Shown here: piece by piece, positions 10,561 to 20,791 of the stretch
Numbering within the stretch: position 1 is the stretch's first letter
Layout: every line of letters starts with the position of its first letter
Assembly: GCA_019914945.1 (NCBI GenBank)
Contig: CM034112.1
Span: 1,077,001 to 1,141,000, forward strand
Origin: Typha latifolia
Taxonomy: Eukaryota > Streptophyta > Magnoliopsida > Poales > Typhaceae
Direction: 5' to 3'
Length of the DNA stretch: 64,000 nucleotides
Notes under the pieces: model-generated
Seen by the model: only the letters and a program-made list of their open reading frames with translations
The model's database searches: none
What the model was told of the DNA's origin: nothing
Translations under genes and position numbers: made by a program

Positions 10561-12173
10561 ACTCAATTTCCACATTAATATGCTTGCGTTGATAGCAATT
10601 GCCTTATTCATTCCAGTCTTCCCTAAACCTAACTCGAAGTTTTACGTACTTGAGTTTTGTTCTAGTTGCTAACCTTGAAATAATGTCAACAATAAAGTTC
10701 TGTTATATACTCTGTTTATGAGATTGTAATAAACATAAATTTTTACGATTTGGTATACTTAAAATTATAATATAAAAATTGAAAACTTTGTCTATAATTG
10801 GTTCAATAGATGATTATTTATTTCTTATTGGTTTAAAAATTAGTATTCTTTTGTATGTATATCCTTATAAAAACATCTTTTATATATATATATATATAAT
10901 ATTCTAAAGTTGATATTTGCACGTATATATTCTTTTAAATTGCATATTTATATGTTTATATTATTTTTTGACAATATATTATGTTAGTAATTTATCAGAC
11001 AAAAGGTATATATACTATTGACTGATAATAATATATGTATATCAGAATAGGAGCATTTATGGCTTTTTATATTTAACTTGATGAAAGTTTAATTAGATTC
11101 TATCTCCTGGATTATTTTTTTAAGTACTTACATGTATCTCTTATTAATTTAAGATTTGATTTAATCTAAAAATTGATAACATATATAGAGATTGAGATCA
11201 AATTAAAATTGAACTCTATCTCCATAATATCTCCTACAATCAAGGTCTAATTATTTCTATCACCACGTTAGGTTAGGATTCTAAATTTTAGTACTGAAGT
11301 ATTTGGCTAAGGAAATATTTTCTTTCTCCAAAAAGAAGACCAAATAGTGAAGCCTGCGCCGGTTTCAAATAATTGGAGCCTAGATACCGACTAAAAGTAA
11401 AGAAGAGAGAATTCGGCAGGTAGGTAATGTATCACACACTGTAACTCCGCCGACTTCGCCTGAAGTGCAGTTCTCCGAGCACGGGGGTGATAATATCACG
11501 CACCATAACTCAATCAATCCACTCATCACCGGGGTCAAGTCGGATTCCAGTTGTGGTCGTCGGAGGATCCAATTCGACCCCTCTCTCCTCCTCTAACAAC
11601 AACTCCTCCCCTTTCGCCGGAAGGGGAGGAACAAAGGGATCCTTTTACGTTCCCTCTCCGTCCGGATCGTTACCTCGACTCCAAACCCTAATCCATCCTT
11701 TTGCTTCCCGATTCCGCGATCGCAGCTGAGTTTTCTCCTTCGGTTGATGGCCGTTGAAGTGAGCGATCTCTCATTTTGCAGATCTGGAGGTAGATTTTAC
11801 TCGAGTGCCTCTCTTTTCGCGTTAAATGGTGCTGATTTGGGTTCTCGATCGCTCCTAGGTCTTTGATTTTTTTTTTCTTAATGGTATTACTTTTACCCAA
11901 TTAGGCGGCTAAATCAGAGCCTCTTCTTTGAATTTTTACGAAGTGGGATCGATTAGATAGTAAGATAAATCACGATCTTCTACTTGTACTACTTTATACT
12001 CTCAGAGAAATTTTGAGAAGTTGTCACGTAGGGTTTTATTTCTTATTATAAATGCAAGCAAGTCACTGAACTTTTTTTATGCAGAAAAGTTAGTCCGAAG
12101 AACCTCCGTTGACATCTGCCATTTCTAGTGGAGAAGGGACGGAGACCTAATTTTAGTACTAAAATTTACTATT
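10561..12173. other. Intergenic region, promoter and 5' UTR of SPPL1
   Basis: The first kilobase is very AT-rich, with an (AT)n run near 10881-10900. A GC-richer part from about 11440 probably carries the SPPL1 transcription start. A donor-like GAG|GTAGAT near 11790 and an acceptor TTTTTTTATGCAG ending at 12084 suggest a 5' UTR intron of about 295 bp. The frame at 11487-11729 lies in this leader and has no recognisable domain. Confidence 0.5.
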
Positions 12174-14802
12174 ATGGAGTCGATATGGAAGCTCACCTAC
12201 TTGCTCGAACCGGCATCGCTAACTCTCATTGCAACAGCGGTTTTTGTGACCTATGCATCGGCTGCACGAGCTCTAGATCACGGCAAAGAGATGGAGAGGA
12301 ACCTGGACTTTTCTGAGGCTTCCATCACGTTAGACCGGTCCCAAGCACTTATGATCCCTCTTGCAAGCTCTTGTAGCCTCTTATTAATGTTCTATTTGTT
12401 CTCATCCGTATCCCACCTTGTTACGGCCTTTACAGCCATTGCATCGGCTTCGGCACTCTTCTTCTGTTTGTCCCCTTATGTTGCGTATGTCAAATCCCGA
12501 TACAATTTGATGGACCCGTTTGTATCGAGGTGCTGTGCCAAATCATTCACACGAATGCAGGGGACTTTATTGTTGTTCTGTATAGGAACTGTGGTGGTAT
12601 GGCTAGTCTCTGGGAATTGGGTGCTAAACAATCTGTTGGGAATTGCTATATGTATTGCCTTTGTTAGCCACGTGAGGCTACCAAATATTAAGATTTGTGC
12701 TTTGCTTCTTGTTTGCTTGTTCGTGTACGATATATTCTGGGTCTTCTTCTCCGAAAGGTTTTTTGGAGCAAATGTCATGGTTTCAGTTGCAACTCAGAAG
12801 GCGTCTAATCCAGTTCACACAGTCGCAAACAGCTTGAACCTTCCAGGGTTGCAGCTGATTACAAAAAAGCTAGAGCTTCCAGTTAAGCTTGTTTTCCCCA
12901 GGAATTTGATGGGTGGGATAGTTCCTGGGAGCAGTGCCGGAGAGTACATGATGTTGGGCCTTGGAGACATGGTATGATATTCTTACTGCATGCATTTTAT
13001 GATTGTTAGACTTCTTAATTCTGAATTTGCTTAGTGAACATTTAATGTCTTCCCTCCTGCCAGCTAGACATTTGAGTAATGTGCTGCATATTTCCCCTGG
13101 TACATCACAGGGATTGTGCGTCTTTATTCTTCTAGTTTGTCTTTGTCTATTACACATTGATTATTTGTTCTAGTGGTCATTCTGTTTATTTATCTGTAGA
13201 GTTGCTTTTTCCTAATTTAATGGATTACTTTTCCAGAGACCTACACTTGCCAAAAGTCTGCACTATAGTTAGTGTTGATGGCACAGTGGACTGCACCTTG
13301 CCATGCTATGGCTCACAATATTTGAAGCACTTAGGTCATCCATGCTGGCCTAAGGTCATCATGTTTCCTCATGATTCATTACTATCTGTATACCTGACCC
13401 AATTCCAGCATACAGAGCCCTTTATAGTCCTTGTAGACGCTGAACGGGTGCTCCTTTGTACCAAAACCATTTGTACCCTAATACTACTAGTTCATGTACT
13501 GTTGGAAAATTTCATAGATCACAAAAGGTTAACATGTAGTCTATCTACTGATTCTCTATTGCATACTTTCTACCTTTTCCATTGTAACCTCTGCTTTGTA
13601 TGGAACTCCAGTGACATCAGGTGTCATCTTTGCGCGAAAATAGAGAGGAATCTATTTCTGTCAGTTTTGTGATCTTTCTAGAACTTATACTGGTTGCGTG
13701 GTGGTCCTACCTGTGCATTTATGTGGTTACATTTGCTTTCGTTTCATAATCACCACCTATTTGTTGGTTTTGAAGGCTATTCCAGGGATGCTTCTAGCTT
13801 TGGTGCTCTGCTTTGACCACCAAAAAAATAGAGAAATGGCTATTCCAGTGGATACATCTTTCTCCAAAGGACAGAAATATATATGGTATGCAGTATCTGG
13901 GTATGCAATTGGCTTGGTAACTGCTTTAGCTGCTGGTATTCTATCTCAGTCTCCTCAACCTGCTCTTCTTTATCTGGTGAGCATCATCGAATGGCTTGGT
14001 GAAACTGGTTGTTGTTTTAAAATAGTTATTCAATAGGATGTGTGAAACTTGAACTCGTTTGTTGTTTTTACAAATAGGGATGGAAAATATTAATTCACCG
14101 ATTATTCTAAAGACTTAAGCTATTAGAGAACGATGATTTTTATATTTTATATTTATACTCTCTCATTTTGTAGCTAGAATGTTTTGATGGGCCTAAGTAA
14201 TAAATTTGGTTTAATTGAATGGATGTTTATATTATAAATGATAGATGAGTTTGACATCATTCGAACTTAGGATTTATGCTCTGATAGCATGTTAACTCAT
14301 AAATTACTTTAAAAACTTAAATTATTAGAGAAAGATGATTTTTTATATTTTATCTTTAACAGAAAAAAAAAAACTGAGCATTGCTTAACACGAAACATCA
14401 TAAGTTCATAACACATTTTTTTTGTAAATTTTTAGGCTATTTAGTAATATTCTGCAAGTGTGATAGTTCTCCTTACTCTCTGTTCTTAGTACTTGTTTGG
14501 GAATCTGTGACCTTTTATGGATTTTTTAACATCTTTCTTTTCAAATTCTTCTTTTTATAAATGAATGCACCCTAAGACCAAATGATTTGCTTCTACATTT
14601 TAGTTTCAATTTTAAGAGATGCTAACTTGTTCCACTGGCTTGATGTCAACAGAAGACCAACTTTCTAATTTTATTTGTCATACAGGTGCCATCAACTTTG
14701 GGACCTGTCATCTTCCTTTCATGGTTAAGAAATGACCTAACAGAACTATGGGAAGGTTCCAGGCCAATGTCAAACGAAAAGGCTCATTTAATGGAGGTTT
14801 GA
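12174..14802 (+). CDS. SPPL1: Signal peptide peptidase-like protease 1
   Basis: Three coding exons, 12174-12971, 13776-13976 and 14686-14802, join in phase 0 to give 371 residues, the usual length for plant SPPL1. It is a multi-pass membrane aspartyl protease of the presenilin/SPP superfamily (peptidase A22B). The catalytic motifs are visible: YD in VYDIFWVFF near residue 185, GLGD with its Asp near residue 265 (its last Gly-Asp just before the exon 1 donor), and the PAL motif at about 328-330. About nine hydrophobic segments can be counted. Unlike SPPL2-type proteins it lacks a long lumenal PA domain. Plant SPPL1 proteins are placed in endomembranes; the substrates are not evident. Intron 2 (13977-14685) contains two related copies of a segment around CTTAA..TATTAGAGAA.GATGATTTTT, probably an old repeat. 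Confidence 0.93.
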
Positions 14803-15859
14803 ACTCCACAAGACAAATTATAGAGCTAAGGGCTTTTTCTCATGTAATTTTATTTAAAGAAAAACAAATGTAACATTTATGCTTTAGAGCTATTTATGAA
14901 GTTTCTAGTTTCTACAGTTCGCAGTGTGTAAAAGTTTGCTTTATACTTGCAAGAATGAATCATCTAATCGTCATATACCCTTAAATTCAAGAAGGAAATT
15001 GCTATACTGTCTAGAAATATATTTTACAGATTGTTACCCCACAATTTCATATATCTATCGTAAGAGCTCTCCTTTTCATACAGATGTTTAGTATGAAATA
15101 CAAATATTCCCACTGATAGATCTAAGACTATAAAGAAAATTTTATACTAATTACCTTTTAAAACCTTACCTTTTAAAACCTGTTAGAGAGAGTGATAAAA
15201 GAAATGTTGTTATTTTGGGTTTTATTTTGAATACTGAGAAGGATTAATATATTTAAATTATACTCTCTATAGATTTTGAATCAATATATTATATTCGAAT
15301 CCTATCTTTTAAAAAAAAGTTTTGAATTTGGACTTTAAGTATATCATAGGATAAACAAAAAGATATATATGGATTGAACAGAGAGGTAGTTCTTATCATT
15401 CTGAATCAGATAAAATAGATTTACTCTAAAGGAGATATTTTGAAAAAAAAAAAAAGGCATACATAGCTACTGCATGATTTTCTAGTGCTTAATAAATTCG
15501 TAAATAAAAAAGCATTGGGAATTATAATAGGGTGTTAAAGTATTTGCTCGTCATACAGTTCGGAGCTACTACGTAAGTGAAGTATTTATATCATGGTCCT
15601 AGTACCCATCCATGAATTTGAATCGAATTTTTGTGGATAATATTTAAGTTTTTAATAGAGCATTTTATGTAAAAAATTTAGGCTCGGATTTATTTGTAGG
15701 AGAATTGACTCGTCTGTGCAACACTGCAACTTTATATATAAAAGAGCGTCGGGATTTGGATTAGATGATCATGGTTTGTTACGTGGTTCATCAATAAAGG
15801 AGTTTTAGTTGTATGATATTTATTAACTAAAACCCAAGTCGCTAGAAGCGGAGTAGGGG
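14803..15859. other. Intergenic region
   Basis: AT-rich DNA containing the SPPL1 3' UTR and the promoter of the LYR gene. A small local duplication (TACCTTTTAAAACCT repeated near 15150-15180) is the only structure noted. Confidence 0.6.
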
Positions 15860-16196
15860 ATGGAGAAAGGGCTGAGAGCGTACATGGAGGTGATGCGTCT
15901 GGTGCGGCGACTTCCAGCGGAGACGCGCCCGTACTACGCCAAGTACGCGCGCGAGAACTTCGTCAACTACCGCGAGCTCGACGACTCCACCTCTCTCTCC
16001 GACCTCCTCCGTCGAGCCTACACCCACACCACTTGGGTCCTCAACAAGGTCCTCACTTGAGACCGCTTTTTCTCTCTAGATTTCACGAAGTAAACTTCTT
16101 TTTTTTTTGGTCGAATTTTTTGGTTGATTTCAGTACTCTATCGATCACTCGGCGGCAGATAAGCTCAAGAAAGTATGTAGCTGCGATGGCAAATGA
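15860..16196 (+). CDS. LYR-motif protein, LYRM9-like
   Basis: Two exons, 15860-16048 and 16134-16196, join in phase 0 to encode 83 residues. The sequence MEKGLRAYMEVMRLVRRLP matches the start of Complex1_LYR proteins, which have a tyrosine followed by basic and leucine positions in the first helix. The segment RAYTHTTWVLNKY corresponds to the conserved ADWIMNKY-like motif of human LYRM9. LYR proteins are small mitochondrial assembly factors that bind the acyl carrier protein. The partner of this one is not known from the sequence. The short size and lack of a hydrophobic segment fit the family. Exon 1 is GC-rich and intron 1 is only 85 bp. If intron 1 were retained, a stop follows three codons after the donor. 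Confidence 0.85.
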
Positions 16197-16721
16197 CTTG
16201 GAACAGTTCATGCACGGTATCTGTTTGGTAGTATTCCCCTGTGAGTCTTCTTGGACTCTTTTGATCTATATGTTGGACTTTGGTTGTTTGGGAAGAAATA
16301 ATCGAGGAACTGGAGAATAACTTTAAGCCGGTTAAATTAGAAATGCCTACTTGTTTGTTTGTTTTCTTTGTAGTTTGGAAGAATAGTTTTACTTGCAATC
16401 TACATGCCGTCTTGGTTAGAAATAAGAGGAGGATGGAGAGATAAACTAAGTAAAATCCGAGGGTAATTGATGATAAAACTGGAACACTAGTACAAGTCTA
16501 ACCCAATCTAACTAAGATAAGTGTTCTCCGTCTCTTCAGTTTAATTCACTTATAAAGTTTCAGTACTTTAAGCTATGTATTTAAAAGAAAACAATAATAG
16601 TTTTAATCTCTATCCTATATGGAAACAAAGAAACTTAAGTTTGTATATATTTTAAACCCGTTATTAACATTAAATAAAAGCAGCAAAAGACCAAAACAAA
16701 AAGGAAATTTATATAATTGGT
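16197..16721. other. Intergenic region
   Basis: AT-rich stretch with the 3' UTR of the LYR gene. The A-rich run near 16690-16705 gives the minus-strand tRNA gene a T-run terminator. Nothing else is supported. Confidence 0.55.
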
Positions 16722-16795
16722 TGTCTGAGCCCGGGTTCGAACCGGGGACCTCTAGTGTGTGAGACTAGCGTGATAACCAACTACACCACCCAGAC
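16722..16795 (-). tRNA. tRNA-Val (anticodon CAC)
   Basis: The minus strand folds into a complete cloverleaf. The acceptor arm is GTCTGGG paired with CTCAGAC (one G-T pair), the D arm lies in GTGTAGTTGGTTATCAC, the anticodon stem is CTAGT/ACTAG with loop CTCACAC, and the T arm is CCCGG-TTCGAAC-CCGGG. The anticodon is CAC, reading valine GTG. The internal A box (TGGTGTAGTTGG) and B box (GGTTCGAACC) are intact, and a run of T's follows about 20 bases downstream. Discriminator base is A. There is no intron and no encoded CCA. Confidence 0.96.
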
Positions 16796-16871
16796 TGGCT
16801 ATTTGCTACGATTTCTAAACATTAATCTTTTATTAATCAAAAGTTTATTCACTCTAATGATTTTTTTTTTA

Positions 16872-16882
16872 ATCCCACATCG
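16872..16882 (+). promoter_or_regulatory. Upstream sequence element of a plant snRNA gene
   Basis: ATCCCACATCG matches the plant snRNA USE consensus RTCCCACATCG exactly. It lies about 31 bases before the TATA box, the wider spacing typical of RNA polymerase II snRNA genes rather than the shorter spacing of U6-type Pol III genes. Confidence 0.9.
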
Positions 16883-16912
16883 CCAAGATTTTATACATAG
16901 GGACATCAGAGC

Positions 16913-16921
16913 ACTATATAT
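16913..16921 (+). promoter_or_regulatory. TATA box of the U5 snRNA gene
   Basis: CTATATATA lies downstream of the USE and roughly 30 bases before the expected U5 5' end. Confidence 0.85.
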
Positions 16922-16947
16922 AGTGTTCGTCGTTCCACTTTCCAGAT

Positions 16948-17073
16948 TCACGCAGCTGCGTGGTGAGCGCAAAGCGAACTATTCTTTCGCCTTTTACTAA
17001 AGAATACCGTGTGCTCGCCACATTAAGCAGCATACGCCAATTTTTTGAGGGAATTCCTTTCATTAGGAATCCA
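16948..17073 (+). ncRNA. U5: U5 small nuclear RNA
   Basis: The invariant U5 loop 1, TCGCCTTTTACTAAAGA, is present at 16986-17002. It contacts exon ends in the spliceosome. It sits on a helix whose outer part, GTGGTGAGC with GCTCGCCAC, pairs almost perfectly, and a further GCTGC/GCAGC helix closes the base. The Sm-binding site AATTTTTTGAG follows at about 17039-17049, then a terminal stem-loop built from GGAATTCCT and AGGAATCC. Plant snRNA promoter elements lie upstream at the correct distance. The total of about 125 bases fits plant U5. The exact 5' and 3' ends are estimated to within a few bases. There are no disruptive changes, so the copy looks functional. Confidence 0.93.
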
Positions 17074-17402
17074 CCCTATAAATCTATTCTAAATATTTGT
17101 GGTCATGGAGTTTTAAATTTGGATTTGATCGATGTAACTATGTGTAACGTTCAAAATTTAATAGAGGTCAAGGTAAGCTGTTACACTAATTTGTGAATAC
17201 TGAGGTACAGATCTCCAGAAAAGAGAAATTTTTTACCAGGCTACAATGGTTAAAAAAAAATTAAATTGAAATAAAATTAGGTTAAGACAGAATTGGTATT
17301 CATGTACGAGAATATAATCTTACAATCATGTATGTCACTGCAAAAGCGAGGAAAATGTCTGCAAATACAAGCAGGAACCGTAACAAATAATTGCAATAGT
17401 AT
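17074..17402. other. Region between U5 and the next 3' end
   Basis: AT-rich DNA with no clear feature. It includes the probable 3' UTR of the minus-strand gene ending at 17403. Confidence 0.5.
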
Positions 17403-17690
17403 CTATAATCCTTTGAGTCCCTTCTTCCGGCGTTTAGAGGGCTTAGCATCTTCAAGAGCTTTTCTTTCAAAGTAATGCTGCTGGAGAACAGAAGTACCAG
17501 TTAGTAGTGAGCAGAAAAGAAAAAGAATGCAAAAACGCCAGTTTAATACGTTTGCATTTGAAGGTCCCAACATCCTGGAATCTAGTCAGGAGAGATTGAG
17601 CCAAAAGTAATCCTAAATTTGATATATAATTATTTATACAGATTCAGATGCCTGCAGAACATGTTCGCAATATCAAAAGGAGGAAGAGAA

Positions 17691-17731
<41 letters not shown>

Positions 17732-19256
17732 AGCTAGCAGCGGAATGTCGAAAGAACGAATAATGGGCATGTGACAATACAAAAGTTGAAAACATTACTC
17801 AAACTAGTAAAAGCTATGTCAAAGAAAAAGAAAAGAAAAGAAAAAAAGCAAATCAGGAGCATCTTTCTCAAGAACATTTGAAATTCCTCGCCAATGAAGC
17901 TATAAGTAATACAACTGACTTTAATAAGAGTCAGATATATGGGTTCATCTCCTCTATCATGGAAAAATTACCAAGGAATGTCTCAAGCTCTCACAAAAAT
18001 TGGACACCTGATGCTATACTGACAGAAAGTTGTAAACAACTGGGTGGCGAAAAGAATGCTGATTCAATACCAAATCTTAACAGACTGACAGCACTCTCTT
18101 GTTTTCCTTGAGATAAAACAAATACAATATACAGAACTCAATTGCGCAGGAGGCAATTTCTCTTGTATCTCTACTTATTAATGTTAAAGTCAGAATACAG
18201 CATCTGGATCTATGTGCTAGAGATTCATCTACATAGAAATACCTGAGGTGAGACCTACATCCCTTAACGAATAGAGATCCTCTATGGTTGAGCTTATCAA
18301 ATTAAAATTATCATCATTTTTAATGGAAAAGGAGCGGTGGTTAAAAATGGCCATGAATAATACAAAAAGGCAGCTAAATGTACAGCATAATTACAAGTCA
18401 TCTAGTATTCAGATTTCCAGATTTGTCAAGCATAGCACAGAAAAATTTGGAAGCTTAGTATAAAAATAATGCAGACCTCTTCCCACTTTCTTTGAAGTTG
18501 CAGGAGTTCCTTACAATAGGAAAGACACTCGGCATGGTAAGCAGCAGCAAGTTCCTTAATCAAGGCCTTCCTTTTGATGATCCCAATCACTTAAAGAATA
18601 AAAGAATATGGCGTTAGAAGATCACAAGTTCACATCTTAGTTTTGCTAAAATATTCAAAAGGGCTTAAGAAAGAACAAGTTTAACCAGATAAAAGTCTCT
18701 CCTAGGTTTGAGTTCAGACAGAAGCCATTTAATTGTATAGAAAAAAAAAGAGCATAAGCTCCTTAAAACTCAAGATATTTCATTAGGTTGTCTAGAGCAA
18801 CATCATGCAATAAATCTATATCAACTAAACCCGAACTCCAGAAGATATTAATCGGGTAATTTCCTTCCTTGTTTTACTTTCAACGTATTTGTACATATTT
18901 ACTAACACTAGCATGGCCACTTTCAAATGATAGTTCGAAAGAAGTACTACTTGCATCAAATCCTAAAACTCTCAATCTTCATAATTTCAAACGATTAAAG
19001 CATTGGCAGAAATCAAACAAACTTTTCTAGTATCTAACACCAATTCCTGCATTCCATATCTTCATCCAAACAAGAAACCAATCAACCTCTTAAAACACGA
19101 GCACAAGAAATTAAGATTGCGGCAATAACAATTTTACTCGAATTTCTTAGCCAACAAGTGGAAGAGAGGAAATTTACTTCGGCTCGGATCAAATTCAGCA
19201 GGTTTTTCTTCCACCGCAGTAGAAGGCTGCTCAGGAGCATCATCCTTCGCATCCAT
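17403..19256 (-). CDS. Small conserved plant protein of unknown function
   Basis: Three exons, 19178-19256, 18477-18589 and 17403-17480, join with phases 1 and 0 to give 89 residues. The N-terminus is acidic and Pro/Glu-rich (MDAKDDAPEQPSTAVEEKPA). A helical segment follows with RMIGIIKRKALIKELAAAYH and then ECLSYCKELLQLQRKWEE, which looks like an amphipathic or coiled helix. The C-terminus is basic (PSKRRKKGLKGL) and could act as a nuclear localisation signal. I do not recognise the family. The clean phases and charge pattern support a real gene. The tail exon is short and could be extended by alternative splicing. A 5' UTR exon probably lies between 19257 and 19650. Confidence 0.7.
17693..17730. 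repeat. (GA)n microsatellite
   Basis: About 19 AG/GA units lie in intron 2 of the minus-strand gene. Confidence 0.95.
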
Positions 19257-20791
19257 CAGAAGGGTAACGCCTTCTTCAAACATCCAATCAATACCAAAGA
19301 GGTCAGATAATTAGCGTAATCCCTCGATTAGACAGAAATCTAGGGTTAGAATTGAGCATAGAGATCGAAAAAGAACCGCCAAATTGCTCGAAAAGAGAAG
19401 AAGTAAACCTCTATCTCGATACCTTGGATCGAGAAGCGTTTTAAGGTCTATAGGGTGATTGCTATCGCCTCCGAGATTGCTGAGGCTTTTCTCCAAACCC
19501 GAGATCGAGAAGGCAACAGGAGATCGGCAAAGAGGGGCGAAGAAATCGTGGGAAGAGTCAAGAGAGAGCGCCGACTTTAGGTGAGATTGTGAGATTCCTA
19601 GACGATATCGGAAGTCGGCGAGTAAAGCACTTGTCGGTGCCGACACAGCGGGGCCAGGAATAAGTCTGGAGTTGGATATTTTTATTCTCGCTTTATTCTC
19701 TCAATTGGGCCCTATTGCGACCATTTAAATCTATATGTTTTTAGTCTATTCCGAAATCTTAATCTAATTTCTTTATGGTTAAAAGATGTAAATATGTCAA
19801 ACTATTTAGATAGCAAAACTAACACATCTAATAGTTTATATTTTGACGAAAGTTTCTTATTTGCATCTCTCTACCCTTTTAAATTTTAAATTTATAAGTA
19901 CATCTTTTAAAACTCATGTTTTTTAAGCGGATGTTTTAAAGTTACTTTTCAATAATTGTAAATAAAAAAATTGGTAATTTAATAGATAAAAAGATATAAA
20001 TAAATTTGAGCATAGCTTTATTTTTGAACTCGATTTAAATTTCATGCCAAATCTGACTCAAACCTGACTGGCTCAAAAGGGATTAATATTTATTAATATT
20101 ATATATATATATATATATTAAATACTTCTTGACTCGTTTTAAAGTTTGGCTGTTTGGGTTTAGTCTGACTTGACTTAAATATTAGGCTTAGTTTAGCCTA
20201 ACTTAAAAATAATTAAATTTCATGCTTGGGCTTGGCTTAGATGAGCTGTGCTAAGACTAAATCTCAAGTTATGTTCAAAATTAATTTTAAGCTAAGTTTG
20301 AGTTTGGTCGCTTAGATTCGGCTCATGTACACTTCTATCTATAATTTTATTATTTGATTATAAAATATAATAATTATGTTAAAAAAAATTATATAAATAA
20401 TTGTGTTTAATTATTAATTATGAATAAATATGCTAACTATAATAAAATTGTTCCTTATAAAATATGTACAGTTTTACTGTCGTGTGACTTACTTTATATA
20501 AAATTAATTAAAATATATATAAATAAATATTTAATTGTAAAATATATTTAAAAATAAATCGAATTTGCACGACCTCCTTACAGACCACCTCACTTTATAG
20601 GTAAAGATTATCTACATGCGAGTTATAAGTACAATAATAACCCAACACCCCAAATTATTATTATTTTTATTTTCTTTTGTATAAAGTATAATTATAAACC
20701 CTCCGCAAAACCCCTTCTTCCTTTCGATCCCGCCGAAGCACCGAAATAATTTCCTTCTCTCTCTCCTCAGTTCTCACTCACCTTCTCTCCG
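19257..20791. other. Divergent intergenic region
   Basis: This region holds the 5' leader of the minus-strand gene (a GC-richer block at 19311-19650), AT-rich DNA with an (AT)n run near 20100-20118, and the promoter and CT-rich leader of CPSF100. The part from about 20030 to 20338 has many GGCTTGGCTTAG/GACTCAA-like words and ends GCTCATGTACACTTCTA. It may be a decayed relative of the element at 2421-3197, but it is too eroded to delimit. Confidence 0.5.

Noticed and set aside
13157..13672. Open frame of 171 codons on the plus strand
   Set aside because: It lies wholly in SPPL1 intron 1. The splice sites on either side join GLGDM to AIPGMLLAL, the conserved catalytic region, so this is intron sequence.
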